From Muribaculum gordoncarteri (lineage in GTDB: Bacteria; Bacteroidota; Bacteroidia; Bacteroidales; Muribaculaceae), in the NCBI RefSeq assembly GCF_004803695.1, contig NZ_CP039393.1, forward strand, positions 1,860,001 to 1,924,000: a stretch of 64,000 nt of DNA, given 5' to 3'. The notes below the pieces were generated by a model. It saw only the letters and a program-made list of their open reading frames with translations, had not been told where the DNA came from and made no database searches. Below are positions 45,675-54,603 of this stretch, in pieces. The first letter of the stretch is position 1, and each line of letters opens with the position of its first letter. The translations under genes were made by a program, and so were the position numbers.

Positions 45675-45995
45675 ATGACACCCGAAGAACGATTAAATAT
45701 TGAGGAGCGCATCATAACGATGCTCAAAACCGTATATGACCCCGAAATACCCGTCGACATATACAATCTCGGACTTATCTATAACATCGACCTCAGCGAT
45801 GAAGGAAATCTCACCGTCGACATGACGCTCACCGCGCCCAATTGCCCCGCCGCCGACTTCATTGTCGAGGACACCCGCATCAAGCTCGAAAGCATCGAAG
45901 GCGTAAACCGCGTCGACATACGCATCGTGTTTGAGCCCGAATGGAACAAGGACATGATGAGCGAGGAGGCCAAGCTTGACCTCGGATTCCTGTAA
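45675..45995 (+). CDS. metal-sulfur cluster assembly factor (DUF59/MIP18, SufT-like)
   Basis: This 106-aa MIP18-family protein helps maturation of Fe-S proteins in the cytoplasm. Motifs: VYDPEIPVDIYNLGLIYNI (D-P-E-I-x-V-x-I-x-x-L-G-L-I), TLTAPNCPAADFIVED (conserved Cys), and VFEPEWNKDMMSEEAKLDLGFL. It lies between ligA and the lpxH-like gene with short gaps, so the three are probably one operon. Confidence 0.9.
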   Translation: MTPEERLNIEERIITMLKTVYDPEIPVDIYNLGLIYNIDLSDEGNLTVDMTLTAPNCPAADFIVEDTRIKLESIEGVNRVDIRIVFEPEWNKDMMSEEAKLDLGFL

Positions 45996-46020
45996 CAGCC
46001 CAAGAACGCCAATTCAACCG

Positions 46021-46794
46021 ATGGAGCGAAAAAACATATATTTCATATCGGACCTTCACCTCGGAGCCACCTACCTGAAAAATCCAAGGAGCTACGAACA
46101 GCGTGTGGTGCGATGGCTTGAATCGATACGCGACGATGCCGCCGAGCTATACATGCTCGGTGACATTCTCGACTATTGGTATGAGTACAAGACTGTCGTG
46201 CCTCGCGGTTACATAAGATTTTTCGGAGCATTGGCCTCGCTTGCCGACTCGGGAGTGAAGATATACTGGTTTATAGGCAATCACGACATCTGGTTGTTTG
46301 ACTATCTGAAAAATGAAATAGGCCTCACCGTAATCGACGGATGGATAACCAAGGAGATCGCCGGAAAGAAGTTTTTCATGTCCCACGGCGACGGACTCGG
46401 AAAACTGAAGCCTACATTTAGGTTGATGCGAGGAATGTTTCGCAACAAAGTGTGCCAGAAACTCTACAGCACCATTCATCCGCGATGGACAATCCCGTTT
46501 GCCCTCAACTGGTCGTCAAGCAGCCGGAATTTCAGCGAGGAGATTCCTCAATTCGCAGGCGCCGAAAACGAGTCGCTCATCACCTTTGCAAGCGAATATT
46601 CACTGCAACACCTCGACATCGATTACTTCGTCTTCGGACATCGTCACATACTCATCGACTACCCCATCAACGGCGACAAGCACGTGATAATTCTGGGCGA
46701 CTGGATACATCACTTCTCTTTCGGCAAATTTGACGGAAAATCGTTTGAGCTGCACCTTTACACCGACGATGTAGATAAAAAATCTGCATTTTAA
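46021..46794 (+). CDS. UDP-2,3-diacylglucosamine diphosphatase-like phosphoesterase
   Basis: This 257-aa calcineurin-type phosphoesterase has motifs in LpxH order: FISDLHLGA (D-x-H), YMLGDILDYWYE (GD), FIGNHDIW (GNHD), FMSHGDGLG, and FVFGHRHILI (GH-x-H). LpxH removes UMP from UDP-2,3-diacylglucosamine in lipid A synthesis. The preferred ATG at 46021 follows the previous stop by 25 bases; an upstream ATG at 45976 would overlap that gene. Residual uncertainty is whether it is LpxH itself or a paralog. Confidence 0.85.
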   Translation: MERKNIYFISDLHLGATYLKNPRSYEQRVVRWLESIRDDAAELYMLGDILDYWYEYKTVVPRGYIRFFGALASLADSGVKIYWFIGNHDIWLFDYLKNEIGLTVIDGWITKEIAGKKFFMSHGDGLGKLKPTFRLMRGMFRNKVCQKLYSTIHPRWTIPFALNWSSSSRNFSEEIPQFAGAENESLITFASEYSLQHLDIDYFVFGHRHILIDYPINGDKHVIILGDWIHHFSFGKFDGKSFELHLYTDDVDKKSAF

Positions 46795-46879
46795 ATAAAT
46801 TTTACTATTTTATATAAATTTTATATATCGCGTAAATATATTGATTTACAATATATTACATTCAAAATAACGATTTTTA

Positions 46880-47045
46880 ATGATAAAAAAGATTAAAAAC
46901 AATGTTGCTAAACATGCTTTTCTCTTTGGTCAGCTCACAAAAAAGGGTGACCTTTGTGACACAAACCTAAAACAATCTTTTTTACCTTAGAAATTGTACC
47001 TATTGGAAACTCATAAAAAGGAGCTTAGCGATTAAGCTCCTTTTT
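46880..47045 (+). ncRNA. candidate small RNA ending in intrinsic terminator
   Basis: The 273-bp gap between the lpxH-like and ispD genes is AT-rich and has no gene. AAAAAAGATT near 46885 can pair with AATCTTTTTT near 46975, enclosing GGTCA/TGACC. The perfect terminator (AAAAAGGAGCTTA with TAAGCTCCTTTTT, 47015-47045) lies over 220 bases past the last stop codon. It could be the terminator of the upstream gene or of a separate RNA. No promoter was identified within the gap. Confidence 0.3.
47015..47045 (+). terminator. intrinsic terminator before ispD
   Basis: GGAGCTTA (47020-47027) and TAAGCTCC (47033-47040) pair perfectly, flanked by A5 and T5. It is located 47 bases before ispD. Confidence 0.88.
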
Positions 47046-47055
47046 ATTTACCCCA

Positions 47056-47086
47056 TTTGCAGAGTCAATGATATTGTGTAATTTTG
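47056..47086 (+). promoter_or_regulatory. promoter of ispD-recG, near-leaderless
   Basis: TTTG (47056-47059), a 19-base spacer and TAATTTTG (47079-47086) are a perfect consensus. The predicted start of transcription (about 47091) falls at the ATG at 47092, so the mRNA would have no or almost no leader. Confidence 0.72.
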
Positions 47087-47091
47087 CAACA

Positions 47092-47802
47092 ATGAATCCC
47101 GTTAAAGCCTACCACATAATAGTCGCCGCCGGAAAAGGAAGCCGCTTCGGTGCCGACCTTCCCAAGCAGTTCTGCCTGCTTGACAATAAGCCCGTGCTCA
47201 TGCACACCATCGAGCGCATGCGCAAGTCACTTCCCGAATCGGAAATCGTGCTCGTGCTCAATGCCGACCACCTGTCGCTTTGGGAGGAGCTGTGTCGTCG
47301 TTATGACTTCATGTCGCCCCGAGTAGTCACCGGCGGAAGCACCCGTTGGGAATCGGTCAAGAACGCAGTCGACACAATCGTCCTCGACCCGATGCTAAAG
47401 AGCGTGATCACCGTCCACGACGGAGCACGCCCGCTCATAAACCGGCCCATGATCGAGCGCATCATGACAGCTGCCTGCAACGCGTCGGGAGCCATACCCA
47501 CCGTAGCCGTGAGCGACTCGCTGCGAATGCTCGATGACGACGGTGTAAATTCACATCCCGTCGACCGTCAACGACTGAGAGCCGTGCAGACACCGCAGGC
47601 ATTCGACGGCATGAAGCTGAAACAAGCCTACACGCTCCCCTACGAACCCGGATTCACCGACGACGCATCGGTCATGGCGGCTGCCGGCTACACCGACATA
47701 ACGCTCGTCGAAGGCGACCCCCACAACATAAAGATAACGCTCCCCGACGACCTTGCCATAGCTTCGTTATATCTCCGAAATGAACCGACTAAGGAATCTT
47801 GA
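47092..47802 (+). CDS. ispD: 2-C-methyl-D-erythritol 4-phosphate cytidylyltransferase
   Basis: This 236-aa enzyme carries out the third step of the non-mevalonate isoprenoid pathway: CTP plus MEP gives CDP-methylerythritol. N-terminal nucleotide-binding loop AAGKGSRFGADLPKQF, then GGSTRWESVKNA, VHDGARPLI, TVAVSDSLRM and FTDDASVMAAAG are all family motifs. The promoter position excludes the upstream start at 47068. Its 3' end overlaps recG by 23 bases. Confidence 0.95.
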   Translation: MNPVKAYHIIVAAGKGSRFGADLPKQFCLLDNKPVLMHTIERMRKSLPESEIVLVLNADHLSLWEELCRRYDFMSPRVVTGGSTRWESVKNAVDTIVLDPMLKSVITVHDGARPLINRPMIERIMTAACNASGAIPTVAVSDSLRMLDDDGVNSHPVDRQRLRAVQTPQAFDGMKLKQAYTLPYEPGFTDDASVMAAAGYTDITLVEGDPHNIKITLPDDLAIASLYLRNEPTKES

Positions 47803-49870
47803 CATAAAGTACTTGAAAGGGATAGGCCCCAAACGTGCCGAATTGCTTGGTAAACAGCTCGGCATAAAGTCCTATCGCGACCTGCTCTATCACTTCCCCA
47901 CCCGCTATCTCGACCGTTCATCGATATACCGGGTCAAGGATCTGTCGGGTGAAATGCCCATGATTCAGCTCAAAGGACGCTTCATTGCCATGACCGTGCA
48001 GGGCGAAGGGGCAAAGACCAGGCTCGTGGGAGTGTTCACCGACGGAACCGGCACAATGGAGGTGGTGTGGTTCAGGCGCATAAAGCAGATTCGCGAAAGC
48101 TACCACACCGGCAATGAATACATCATATTCGGCAAACCGGAGCTGTTCAACAACCGCTGGAGCATGGTTCACCCCGAAGTCGACACTCCGGCATCGACCA
48201 CAGCGGCACAGGGGCTGAGAGGAGTATATCCGCTCACCGAAACACTGCGCAACCAAGGCATAGGCGCACGACAGATATTCACATGGGTGCAGACGGCTCT
48301 CGCGGCCTCTCCCGTAATTACCGAAACACTGCCGCGCTCGATCATCGAGCGGTTGAAGCTCATGTCGTTGCGCGAATCGCTGATCAACATTCACAATCCA
48401 CAGTCCAACGAAAAGCTTCAGGCGGCAAGGTTAAGACTGAAATTTGAGGAGCTGTTCTACATTCAGCTCAACATTCAGCGTTACTCGCGCCGACGCAACG
48501 CGCAGCTCACCGGATTCCGATTTCCGAGGATAGGCCAATATTTCAACACCTTCTACTCGCAGCAGATGCCATTTGAGCTGACAGGAGCACAGAAGCGCGT
48601 CATAAAGGAGATTCGCGCCGACATGGGCACCGGAAAGCAGATGAACCGGTTGCTGCAAGGCGATGTGGGCAGCGGCAAAACCCTTGTCGCACTGCTGTGC
48701 ATGCTCATCGCCCTCGACAACGGCACACAGGCATGCCTGATGGCCCCCACCGAGATACTCGCCACCCAGCACTACGAAACCATCTCATCGATGGTCGCTC
48801 CGATAGGCATAAACGTAAAGTTGCTCACCGGCTCAACACGCAAAAAGGAGCGTGACATCATACACAGCCAGCTCACCGACGGCTCTCTGCACATTCTCAT
48901 AGGCACTCACGCCGTGATCGAGGACAATGTTCAGTTCAAGAATCTCGGATTTGTAGTCATCGACGAGCAACACCGATTTGGCGTGGCACAACGCGCTCGC
49001 CTGTGGCAAAAAAACATGGTGGTGCCCCACGTGCTTGTCATGACGGCCACCCCTATACCGCGCACACTTGCAATGACCATCTACGGCGACCTCAGCGTGT
49101 CGGTGATCGACGAGCTGCCGCCGGGCCGAAAACCCGTCACTACACTGCTGCGATATGACAACAACCGAATGGCCGTATATCAGGCCCTCGGCAAGCAGCT
49201 GAAGCAGGGACGACAGGCCTACATCGTGTATCCCCTCATTCAGGAAAACGAGAAGCTCGACCTGAAATGCCTCGAAGAGGGATACGAGATGATACGCGAA
49301 ACATTCCGCGACTACAAGGTGTGCTACGTACACGGAAAAATGAAGCCGGCCGAGAAGGAGCACCAGATGATGCTATTCGCCACCAACCAGGCGCAGATTC
49401 TTGTAGCTACGACCGTAATCGAAGTTGGCGTAAACGTTCCCAATGCATCTACCATGATCATTGAGAATGCCGAGCGATTCGGATTGTCGCAACTTCACCA
49501 GCTGCGCGGTCGAGTGGGACGAGGCGCCGACCAAAGCTATTGCATACTGATGACTCATCAAAAGATACAAAAAGAGACCCGGCAACGCCTCGAGATAATG
49601 ACATCGACCACCGACGGATTCGTAATCGCCGAAGCCGACCTCAAGATGCGAGGCCCGGGCGACATGGAGGGCACCATGCAGAGCGGAATAGCATTTGACC
49701 TGCACATAGCCAACCTCGCGACCGACGGACAGATAGTGCAGCTTGCAAGGGATGCCGCCGACGACACGCTCGACAAAGACCCCGAGCTTGCCCTGCCCGA
49801 AAATTCGATACTCCGCTCCGAGCTGTTGCAACAAGCTTCAAAATCCGTTGATTGGTCAAGAATAAGCTGA
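47780..49870 (+). CDS. recG: ATP-dependent DNA helicase RecG
   Basis: This 696-aa SF2 helicase remodels stalled replication forks and Holliday junctions. The N-terminal wedge/OB region spans about residues 1-230 (LKGIGPKRAELLGKQLGI). Motor motifs: LQGDVGSGKTLVALL (Walker A, about 290-304), IDEQHRFGV (DExH), MTATPIPRTLAMTIYG, and ENAERFGLSQLHQLRGRVGRG. Length is standard. The ATG lies within the end of ispD, so expression is coupled. Confidence 0.97.
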   Translation: MNRLRNLDIKYLKGIGPKRAELLGKQLGIKSYRDLLYHFPTRYLDRSSIYRVKDLSGEMPMIQLKGRFIAMTVQGEGAKTRLVGVFTDGTGTMEVVWFRRIKQIRESYHTGNEYIIFGKPELFNNRWSMVHPEVDTPASTTAAQGLRGVYPLTETLRNQGIGARQIFTWVQTALAASPVITETLPRSIIERLKLMSLRESLINIHNPQSNEKLQAARLRLKFEELFYIQLNIQRYSRRRNAQLTGFRFPRIGQYFNTFYSQQMPFELTGAQKRVIKEIRADMGTGKQMNRLLQGDVGSGKTLVALLCMLIALDNGTQACLMAPTEILATQHYETISSMVAPIGINVKLLTGSTRKKERDIIHSQLTDGSLHILIGTHAVIEDNVQFKNLGFVVIDEQHRFGVAQRARLWQKNMVVPHVLVMTATPIPRTLAMTIYGDLSVSVIDELPPGRKPVTTLLRYDNNRMAVYQALGKQLKQGRQAYIVYPLIQENEKLDLKCLEEGYEMIRETFRDYKVCYVHGKMKPAEKEHQMMLFATNQAQILVATTVIEVGVNVPNASTMIIENAERFGLSQLHQLRGRVGRGADQSYCILMTHQKIQKETRQRLEIMTSTTDGFVIAEADLKMRGPGDMEGTMQSGIAFDLHIANLATDGQIVQLARDAADDTLDKDPELALPENSILRSELLQQASKSVDWSRIS

Positions 49871-50096
49871 TTTTCCATGCCCGGAAGATGTTAATTAAAC
49901 GGCACTCGCAATTACATATTTTAACACAATTTTAAACCTATGCAACACTGCAAATGTCGGTCTGTTCAAAATATGTTTTTAAACATATCCTTCATCACAT
50001 ACTGACATTCAATGTATTACGCCAAATTTTACACTTCCAAAGTCAAAATTTGCACTTTTTATCTTGACAACACGCTTTCACTTTGAATGATTTTCG

Positions 50097-50104
50097 TATA
50101 TTTG
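50097..50104 (+). promoter_or_regulatory. -7 box of ndk
   Basis: TATATTTG lies 42 bases before the ndk ATG. No -33 tetramer at 19-21 bases was found. The rest of the 276-bp gap (49871-50146) holds only a small ATATGTTT/AAACATAT palindrome near 49971. Confidence 0.45.
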
Positions 50105-50146
50105 GACTACAGAACTACGAAAAGTTAACAAACATAAAAATCTAAA

Positions 50147-50611
50147 ATGGAGCAAACATTAGTAATCATCAAGCCTTCAGCCATTCATCGTGGCCTTATC
50201 GGCGACATTATAACTCGTTTTCAAAGAAAGGGATTGATCATCACCGGCATGAAAATGATGCAGCTTGATGAAACTATTCTCCGTGAACACTACGCCCATC
50301 TTGTTGACCGTCCATTCTTCCCCTCTTTATTGGAATCGATGATGGCTACACCCGTCATCGTTATGTGTATTGAAGGAAAAGATGCCGTTGAAGTGGTGCG
50401 CCTGATGACAGGTGCTACCAATGGCCGCAAGGCTCTTCCGGGAACAATACGTGGCGACTTCTCCATGAGCGGTCAGGAAAATATCATTCATGCTTCTGAC
50501 AGCGTTGAAAACGGACAAATCGAACTTGCCCGCTTCTTCAAGCCTGAAGAGATATTCAACTACCGTCCTTCCAACATCAGGTTCTTCTATGCACCTGACG
50601 AAATGAATTAA
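50147..50611 (+). CDS. ndk: nucleoside diphosphate kinase
   Basis: This 154-aa enzyme transfers the gamma-phosphate between nucleoside tri- and diphosphates through a phosphohistidine. Motifs: TLVIIKPSAIHRGLIGDII, the active-site ENIIHASDSVE (His in N-x-x-H-x-S-D), and the C-terminal YRPSNIRFFYAPDEMN. Normal length for bacterial Ndk. It is followed after 29 bases by the M23 peptidase gene. Confidence 0.95.
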   Translation: MEQTLVIIKPSAIHRGLIGDIITRFQRKGLIITGMKMMQLDETILREHYAHLVDRPFFPSLLESMMATPVIVMCIEGKDAVEVVRLMTGATNGRKALPGTIRGDFSMSGQENIIHASDSVENGQIELARFFKPEEIFNYRPSNIRFFYAPDEMN

Positions 50612-50640
50612 GAATCCCATCAAGAACATCAATTTTTGTA

Positions 50641-51597
50641 ATGCAATTTTCCTTAACAAAAATAACAGCAGCAACTACATTAGCCTTAGCATCTTTATTT
50701 ACCGCAAATGCCCAGATCGAGGACTACAAGCTTCCCGACTTTCACAAGTCGGAGCACAAGGACCTCATCGCTTCACAAGAGAACATCGCTGAACAGATAA
50801 AGCTTAAAGAAACTCTCGACTACATGGATGTTTTGTTCCGTGAGGAAGAGGAGCCCGAAGAGGATATCTATGTCGAGGGATGGGACAGCCAGGCGGTAAA
50901 CTGCTACACCAATGCAGTAATTCCCGATACCAAGGTAATCGATGTACGCAACTTCTGCATGCCCACCATGGGCTACGTGACATCGCCCTACGGTTATCGC
51001 AGGCGTTTCCGCCGAATGCACAAAGGCATCGACTTGAAAGTACAGATAGGCGACACGATTCGCGCAGCATTTGACGGCAAGGTTCGACTCACTCGCAACC
51101 AGGGCCGCAGAAAAGGATACGGACTCTATGTCATCGTTCGCCACCCCAACGGCCTTGAAACAGTTTACGGCCACCTCTCAAAATTCCTCGTTAAGCCCGA
51201 CCAATACGTAAAGGCCGGCGACCCAATCGCACTTGGCGGTAACACCGGACGATCTACAGGGCCTCACTTGCACTTTGAAACCCGCTACATGGGAATCGCC
51301 ATAAACCCGGCTGCGATTTTCGACTTCGAGAATCACACCACCCACACCGACGAGTTCACATTCAACAAAAACAACTATCAGGAGGCTCGCGACTACTCGC
51401 CCCGAAGCGCAAAGGCTAAAGCAAGCTCATCGAAATCGAGCAAAGTCACGGCATCGGCCACCTACCGTGTACGCAAAGGCGACACCCTGTCAAAAATCGC
51501 CTCGCGCAACGGCACAACCGTCGACAGGCTTTGCAAGCTCAACGGCATAACACGAAACACGAAACTATCAATAGGGAAAACTCTCAAAGTGAAGTAA
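50641..51597 (+). CDS. M23 family metallopeptidase with LysM domain
   Basis: The product is 318 aa, exported (signal peptide ending near TANAQ, residue about 24). The LytM/M23 domain spans about residues 110-225: TSPYGYRRRFRRMHKGIDLKV (first zinc His/Asp), VYGHLSKFLVKPDQ, and STGPHLHFETRYMG (H-x-H). A C-terminal LysM repeat (about 275-318: YRVRKGDTLSKIASRNGTTVDRLCKLNGI) binds peptidoglycan. It is expected to cleave peptidoglycan cross-links in the periplasm. Both catalytic histidine motifs are intact, so it is likely an active enzyme. Confidence 0.93.
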   Translation: MQFSLTKITAATTLALASLFTANAQIEDYKLPDFHKSEHKDLIASQENIAEQIKLKETLDYMDVLFREEEEPEEDIYVEGWDSQAVNCYTNAVIPDTKVIDVRNFCMPTMGYVTSPYGYRRRFRRMHKGIDLKVQIGDTIRAAFDGKVRLTRNQGRRKGYGLYVIVRHPNGLETVYGHLSKFLVKPDQYVKAGDPIALGGNTGRSTGPHLHFETRYMGIAINPAAIFDFENHTTHTDEFTFNKNNYQEARDYSPRSAKAKASSSKSSKVTASATYRVRKGDTLSKIASRNGTTVDRLCKLNGITRNTKLSIGKTLKVK

Positions 51598-51627
51598 ATC
51601 CCTTACGCGCAATAGTCACAAACTACG

Positions 51628-51661
51628 CAGCAACGGCCACTCTCTCGAGTGGCCGTTGCTG
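51628..51661 (+). terminator. long perfect hairpin after the M23 gene
   Basis: CAGCAACGGCCACTC pairs with GAGTGGCCGTTGCTG around TCTC, 30 bases past the stop. No T-tract follows, but the stem is very strong. Confidence 0.7.
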
Positions 51662-51713
51662 CATTATGACCGACACAATGAACGAAATCGGCCGCAAATT
51701 GTATAAATAACGT

Positions 51714-51744
51714 TTTGAAATGTGAATCGAAGTAATTACCTTTG
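51714..51744 (+). promoter_or_regulatory. promoter of the HU/SPOR gene, leaderless
   Basis: TTTG (51714-51717), a 19-base spacer and TACCTTTG (51737-51744) are a perfect consensus. Transcription is expected near 51749-51750, the first base of an in-frame GTG. An upstream GTG at 51722 would lie inside the promoter and is excluded. Confidence 0.7.
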
Positions 51745-51748
51745 TATT

Positions 51749-52708
51749 GTGAATGTACTAATCCGACATATTGAGTACTTGATACTGAGGCACGACTGCG
51801 TGACAGTGCCCGGTTGGGGAGCTTTTATAGCCAATTATCAGCCGGCACGCGTCGACAGCGAGTTTGGCTGCATATTCCCGCCATGTCGCACAGTAGGCTT
51901 CAACGCGTCGCTCACCCATAGCGACGGACTGCTCACATCGTCGATAGCCCGTGGCAACGGCATCACCTACGACAACGCGTCGGCCCTCATTGCCGATGAG
52001 GTCAATGCAATGCGTCACGCTCTTGAATCGGGCGAGTCGATAACATTCGGTCGACTCGGTTCATTCAGCCGCAACGATGAAGGCTCGATAGTGTTTGAGC
52101 CGGCTACAGCCACCAACACCGCCCCCGACTACACCGGACTCATTGCCGTAAAGGCGGTCGACCTGGCCGAAACGCTGAAGAAGCGCAACGAGTCGGCATC
52201 GGTCTACTATGTCCCCGTGAGCCGCAACATACTCAAAATCGTAGCTTCGATAGCACTCCTCATCGGACTCGGATTCATGCTTTCGACCCCGATAATACAG
52301 GACGAGGCCAACTATGCCGGGATTGCGACTACGATGAATGTCACCAAGACCGCCCCGGTCTACACAGTGCCGTCACCCGACATCGAACTGTCGATAGCCC
52401 TTCCCGACCCTGCAACATCACGCGGCACATTCACCCCCGCCGTCACCACGACACAGCAGCCCGCCGTCACTACGGCCGCAGCCAAGCCCATGCGCTACTT
52501 CCTTGTAGTCGCATCGCTGCCTACACGCAAGGCCGCCGACGAATACATCGCCCACAGCGCCGACCGCGATTCACTGTCGGTTCTGGAATCGGGAGGCCGC
52601 TACCGTGTCTACATCGCAACAGGCGCTACCTACTCCGACGCTTTCAACAAGCTTGGCGCCAACGGATACGGCGACCGATACCCCGATGCCTGGGTGTGCA
52701 AGCGATAG
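51749..52708 (+). CDS. HU-like / SPOR domain transmembrane protein
   Basis: The product is 319 aa if it starts at the GTG at 51749, chosen from the promoter. Residues about 1-110 form a CCDC81/HU-like domain as seen in Bacteroidetes (VNVLIRHIEYLILRHDCV, VPGWGAFIANY, ESITFGRLGSFSRNDEG). One membrane helix (about 160-182: ILKIVASIALLIGLGFML) follows, and a periplasmic C-terminal SPOR domain (about 245-319: YFLVVASLPTRKAADEYI, YRVYIATGATYSDAFN) that binds denuded peptidoglycan at division sites. A role in cell division or chromosome-envelope linkage is inferred from the domain pair. Confidence 0.82.
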   Translation: MNVLIRHIEYLILRHDCVTVPGWGAFIANYQPARVDSEFGCIFPPCRTVGFNASLTHSDGLLTSSIARGNGITYDNASALIADEVNAMRHALESGESITFGRLGSFSRNDEGSIVFEPATATNTAPDYTGLIAVKAVDLAETLKKRNESASVYYVPVSRNILKIVASIALLIGLGFMLSTPIIQDEANYAGIATTMNVTKTAPVYTVPSPDIELSIALPDPATSRGTFTPAVTTTQQPAVTTAAAKPMRYFLVVASLPTRKAADEYIAHSADRDSLSVLESGGRYRVYIATGATYSDAFNKLGANGYGDRYPDAWVCKR

Positions 52709-52744
52709 AATCCAAAACAAAAACCTATACATCCCCGATCCGCT

Positions 52745-53281
52745 ATGAAGGATTTTCATGACTTAATCGTTAATCGACGCAGTATACGCCGATACACCCC
52801 CGAAGAAATTTCACCCGAAGATGTAAAAACCATACTTGAGGCCGCGCTCATGGCGCCCACCTCCAAGAGCAGCCGCGCATGGCACTTTGTCGTAGTCGAG
52901 GACTCGAAGCAGCTTGAACTGCTGAGCAAGTGCAAGGTAAGCGGAGCCGGCCCCGTAGCCGGATGCGCACTCGCAATCGTGGTGGCCGTCGACGCAAAAA
53001 TCACCGAACCGTGGATTGAGGACGCCTCAATAGCCGCAACCTACATTCAGCTGCAGGCCGAGGACCTCGGTCTGGGTTCCTGCTGGATTCAGGTAAAAGG
53101 ACGCTTTACCGAAACCGATCTTGAATCGGAGGTATATGTGCAGAACCTGCTCGAAATGCCCGATTCAATCATACCCGTGTGCATAATAACATTAGGCCAT
53201 AAAGCCGAAGAACGCAAGCCCCAGGCAGTCGACAAGCTGCAGTGGGAAAAGGTTCACATTGGCACATGGACCGAACGCTAA
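52745..53281 (+). CDS. nitroreductase family protein
   Basis: This 178-aa FMN-dependent oxidoreductase begins with the family signature IVNRRSIRRYTPEEI, then AALMAPTSKSSRAWHFVVVED and 'LGLGSCWIQVKGRF'. Members reduce nitro groups, quinones or enones with NAD(P)H; the natural substrate is unknown. It is the first gene of a tight four-gene cluster; the next gene overlaps its end. Confidence 0.9.
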   Translation: MKDFHDLIVNRRSIRRYTPEEISPEDVKTILEAALMAPTSKSSRAWHFVVVEDSKQLELLSKCKVSGAGPVAGCALAIVVAVDAKITEPWIEDASIAATYIQLQAEDLGLGSCWIQVKGRFTETDLESEVYVQNLLEMPDSIIPVCIITLGHKAEERKPQAVDKLQWEKVHIGTWTER

Positions 53282-54063
53282 GCCACTCCCCACGCATAGC
53301 CGTCATCGGTTCGGGCAATGTGGCGACACACCTCGCCAAGGCCGTCACGAGAGCCGGCTACAAGCTGTCGATCTACAATCACCACTACGAAAGCGCGTCA
53401 CGACTCGCTTCAGCCGTGGGGGCAACCGCGGTTGCCGACCTTGACGACCTTGACGCCGACATATACATCATCACCATCAAGGACGATGCCATAGCGTCGC
53501 TGGCCGCATCGGTCGCCGGCCGCAAGGGATTGTGGCTCCACACATCGGGCTCGGTCGACATGAAAGTCTTTGACGGCATTGTCGACAGTTACGGAGTGCT
53601 CTACCCCATGCAGACATTCTCCAAGGATGCCGATGTCGACATGACCGAAGTGCCGTTTTTCATCGAGGGATGCAACGGCGATGTCACCCGCGCCATACGC
53701 GAGCTCGCCTCGTCGCTATCGCACAAGGTGCTCGAAGTGTCGAGTGCCAACCGCGTAAAGCTGCACATCGCGGCAGTGTTTGCCTGCAACTTCACCAACT
53801 ACATGTGGGCACAGTCGTCCGACATACTCGAATCCATCGGTGCCGACTTCAGCGTCATGCATCCGCTCATAAAAGCCACCCTCGACAAGACACTGACAAT
53901 GTCGCCCCACGACGGACAGACAGGCCCGGCACGCCGAGGCGATGTCGACATAATTAAAAAGCATCTGAGCATGCTGTCGGGAGTGAAGCACAAGCTCTAC
54001 GAAACACTGTCAACCGACATCATGAACGAATATCACCACAACACCACCGACTATCAATCATGA
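53266..54063 (+). CDS. Rossmann-fold DUF2520 protein
   Basis: The product is 265 aa (ATG at 53266; an alternative at 53242 would lengthen the overlap). The N-terminal NAD(P)-binding Rossmann fold has IAVIGSGNVATHLAKAV (G-x-G-x-x-A/G) and the F420-oxidoreductase-like arrangement. The C-terminal DUF2520 helical domain includes 'KLHIAAVFACNFTNYMWA' and LSPHDGQTGPARRGD-like MSPHDGQTGPARRGDVDII. It resembles ketopantoate/6-phosphogluconate-dehydrogenase-type enzymes; the substrate is unknown. The last four bases overlap the next ATG. Confidence 0.87.
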   Translation: MDRTLSHSPRIAVIGSGNVATHLAKAVTRAGYKLSIYNHHYESASRLASAVGATAVADLDDLDADIYIITIKDDAIASLAASVAGRKGLWLHTSGSVDMKVFDGIVDSYGVLYPMQTFSKDADVDMTEVPFFIEGCNGDVTRAIRELASSLSHKVLEVSSANRVKLHIAAVFACNFTNYMWAQSSDILESIGADFSVMHPLIKATLDKTLTMSPHDGQTGPARRGDVDIIKKHLSMLSGVKHKLYETLSTDIMNEYHHNTTDYQS

Positions 54064-54584
54064 GCAAGATAAACTACGACTTGGAACGCATAAAGGGCAT
54101 CGTTTTCGATGTCGACGGAGTTCTGTCGCCCTCGACAATACCCATGGACAGCGAAGGAATGCCCTCGCGCATGGTCAACATCAAGGACGGATATGCCCTG
54201 CAGCTTGCCGTAAAGCTCGGCTACAAGATAGCCATAATAACCGGAGGCTACTCCTCGGCGATAAAAGCCCGCTTCAACGGACTCGGCATAACCGACATAT
54301 ACATGAAGGCCGGCAAGAAGATAGATGTGCTGAAGCAATGGATGGATGCCAACGGCCTGCTCAGCGAAGAGGTGGCCTATGTGGGTGACGACATTCCCGA
54401 CTACGAGGTGATGCAGCACGCCGGCCTCGCAGTGGCTCCGCTTGACGCGGCTGTCGACATCAAATCGATAGCCGACTACATCTCGCCGGTTAACGGAGGC
54501 TACGGAGTGGCCCGCGACCTGCTTGAGGAGATCATGAGGGCTCAAGGCAAATGGATGACATCGGCCAAGGCTTTCGGATGGTAA
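54060..54584 (+). CDS. KdsC-like HAD phosphatase
   Basis: The product is 174 aa, a C0-type HAD-IIIA hydrolase with no cap. Motifs: VFDVDGVLS (D-x-D), AIITGG (Thr), Lys in YMKAGKKIDVL, and VGDDIPDYEVM (GDD). KdsC removes phosphate from KDO-8-phosphate in LPS core synthesis; neighbours do not include kdsA/kdsB, so identification is at family level. It overlaps the DUF2520 gene by ATGA. Confidence 0.88.
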   Translation: MSKINYDLERIKGIVFDVDGVLSPSTIPMDSEGMPSRMVNIKDGYALQLAVKLGYKIAIITGGYSSAIKARFNGLGITDIYMKAGKKIDVLKQWMDANGLLSEEVAYVGDDIPDYEVMQHAGLAVAPLDAAVDIKSIADYISPVNGGYGVARDLLEEIMRAQGKWMTSAKAFGW

Positions 54585-54603
54585 CGACTCTAAACTATCG
54601 CTC

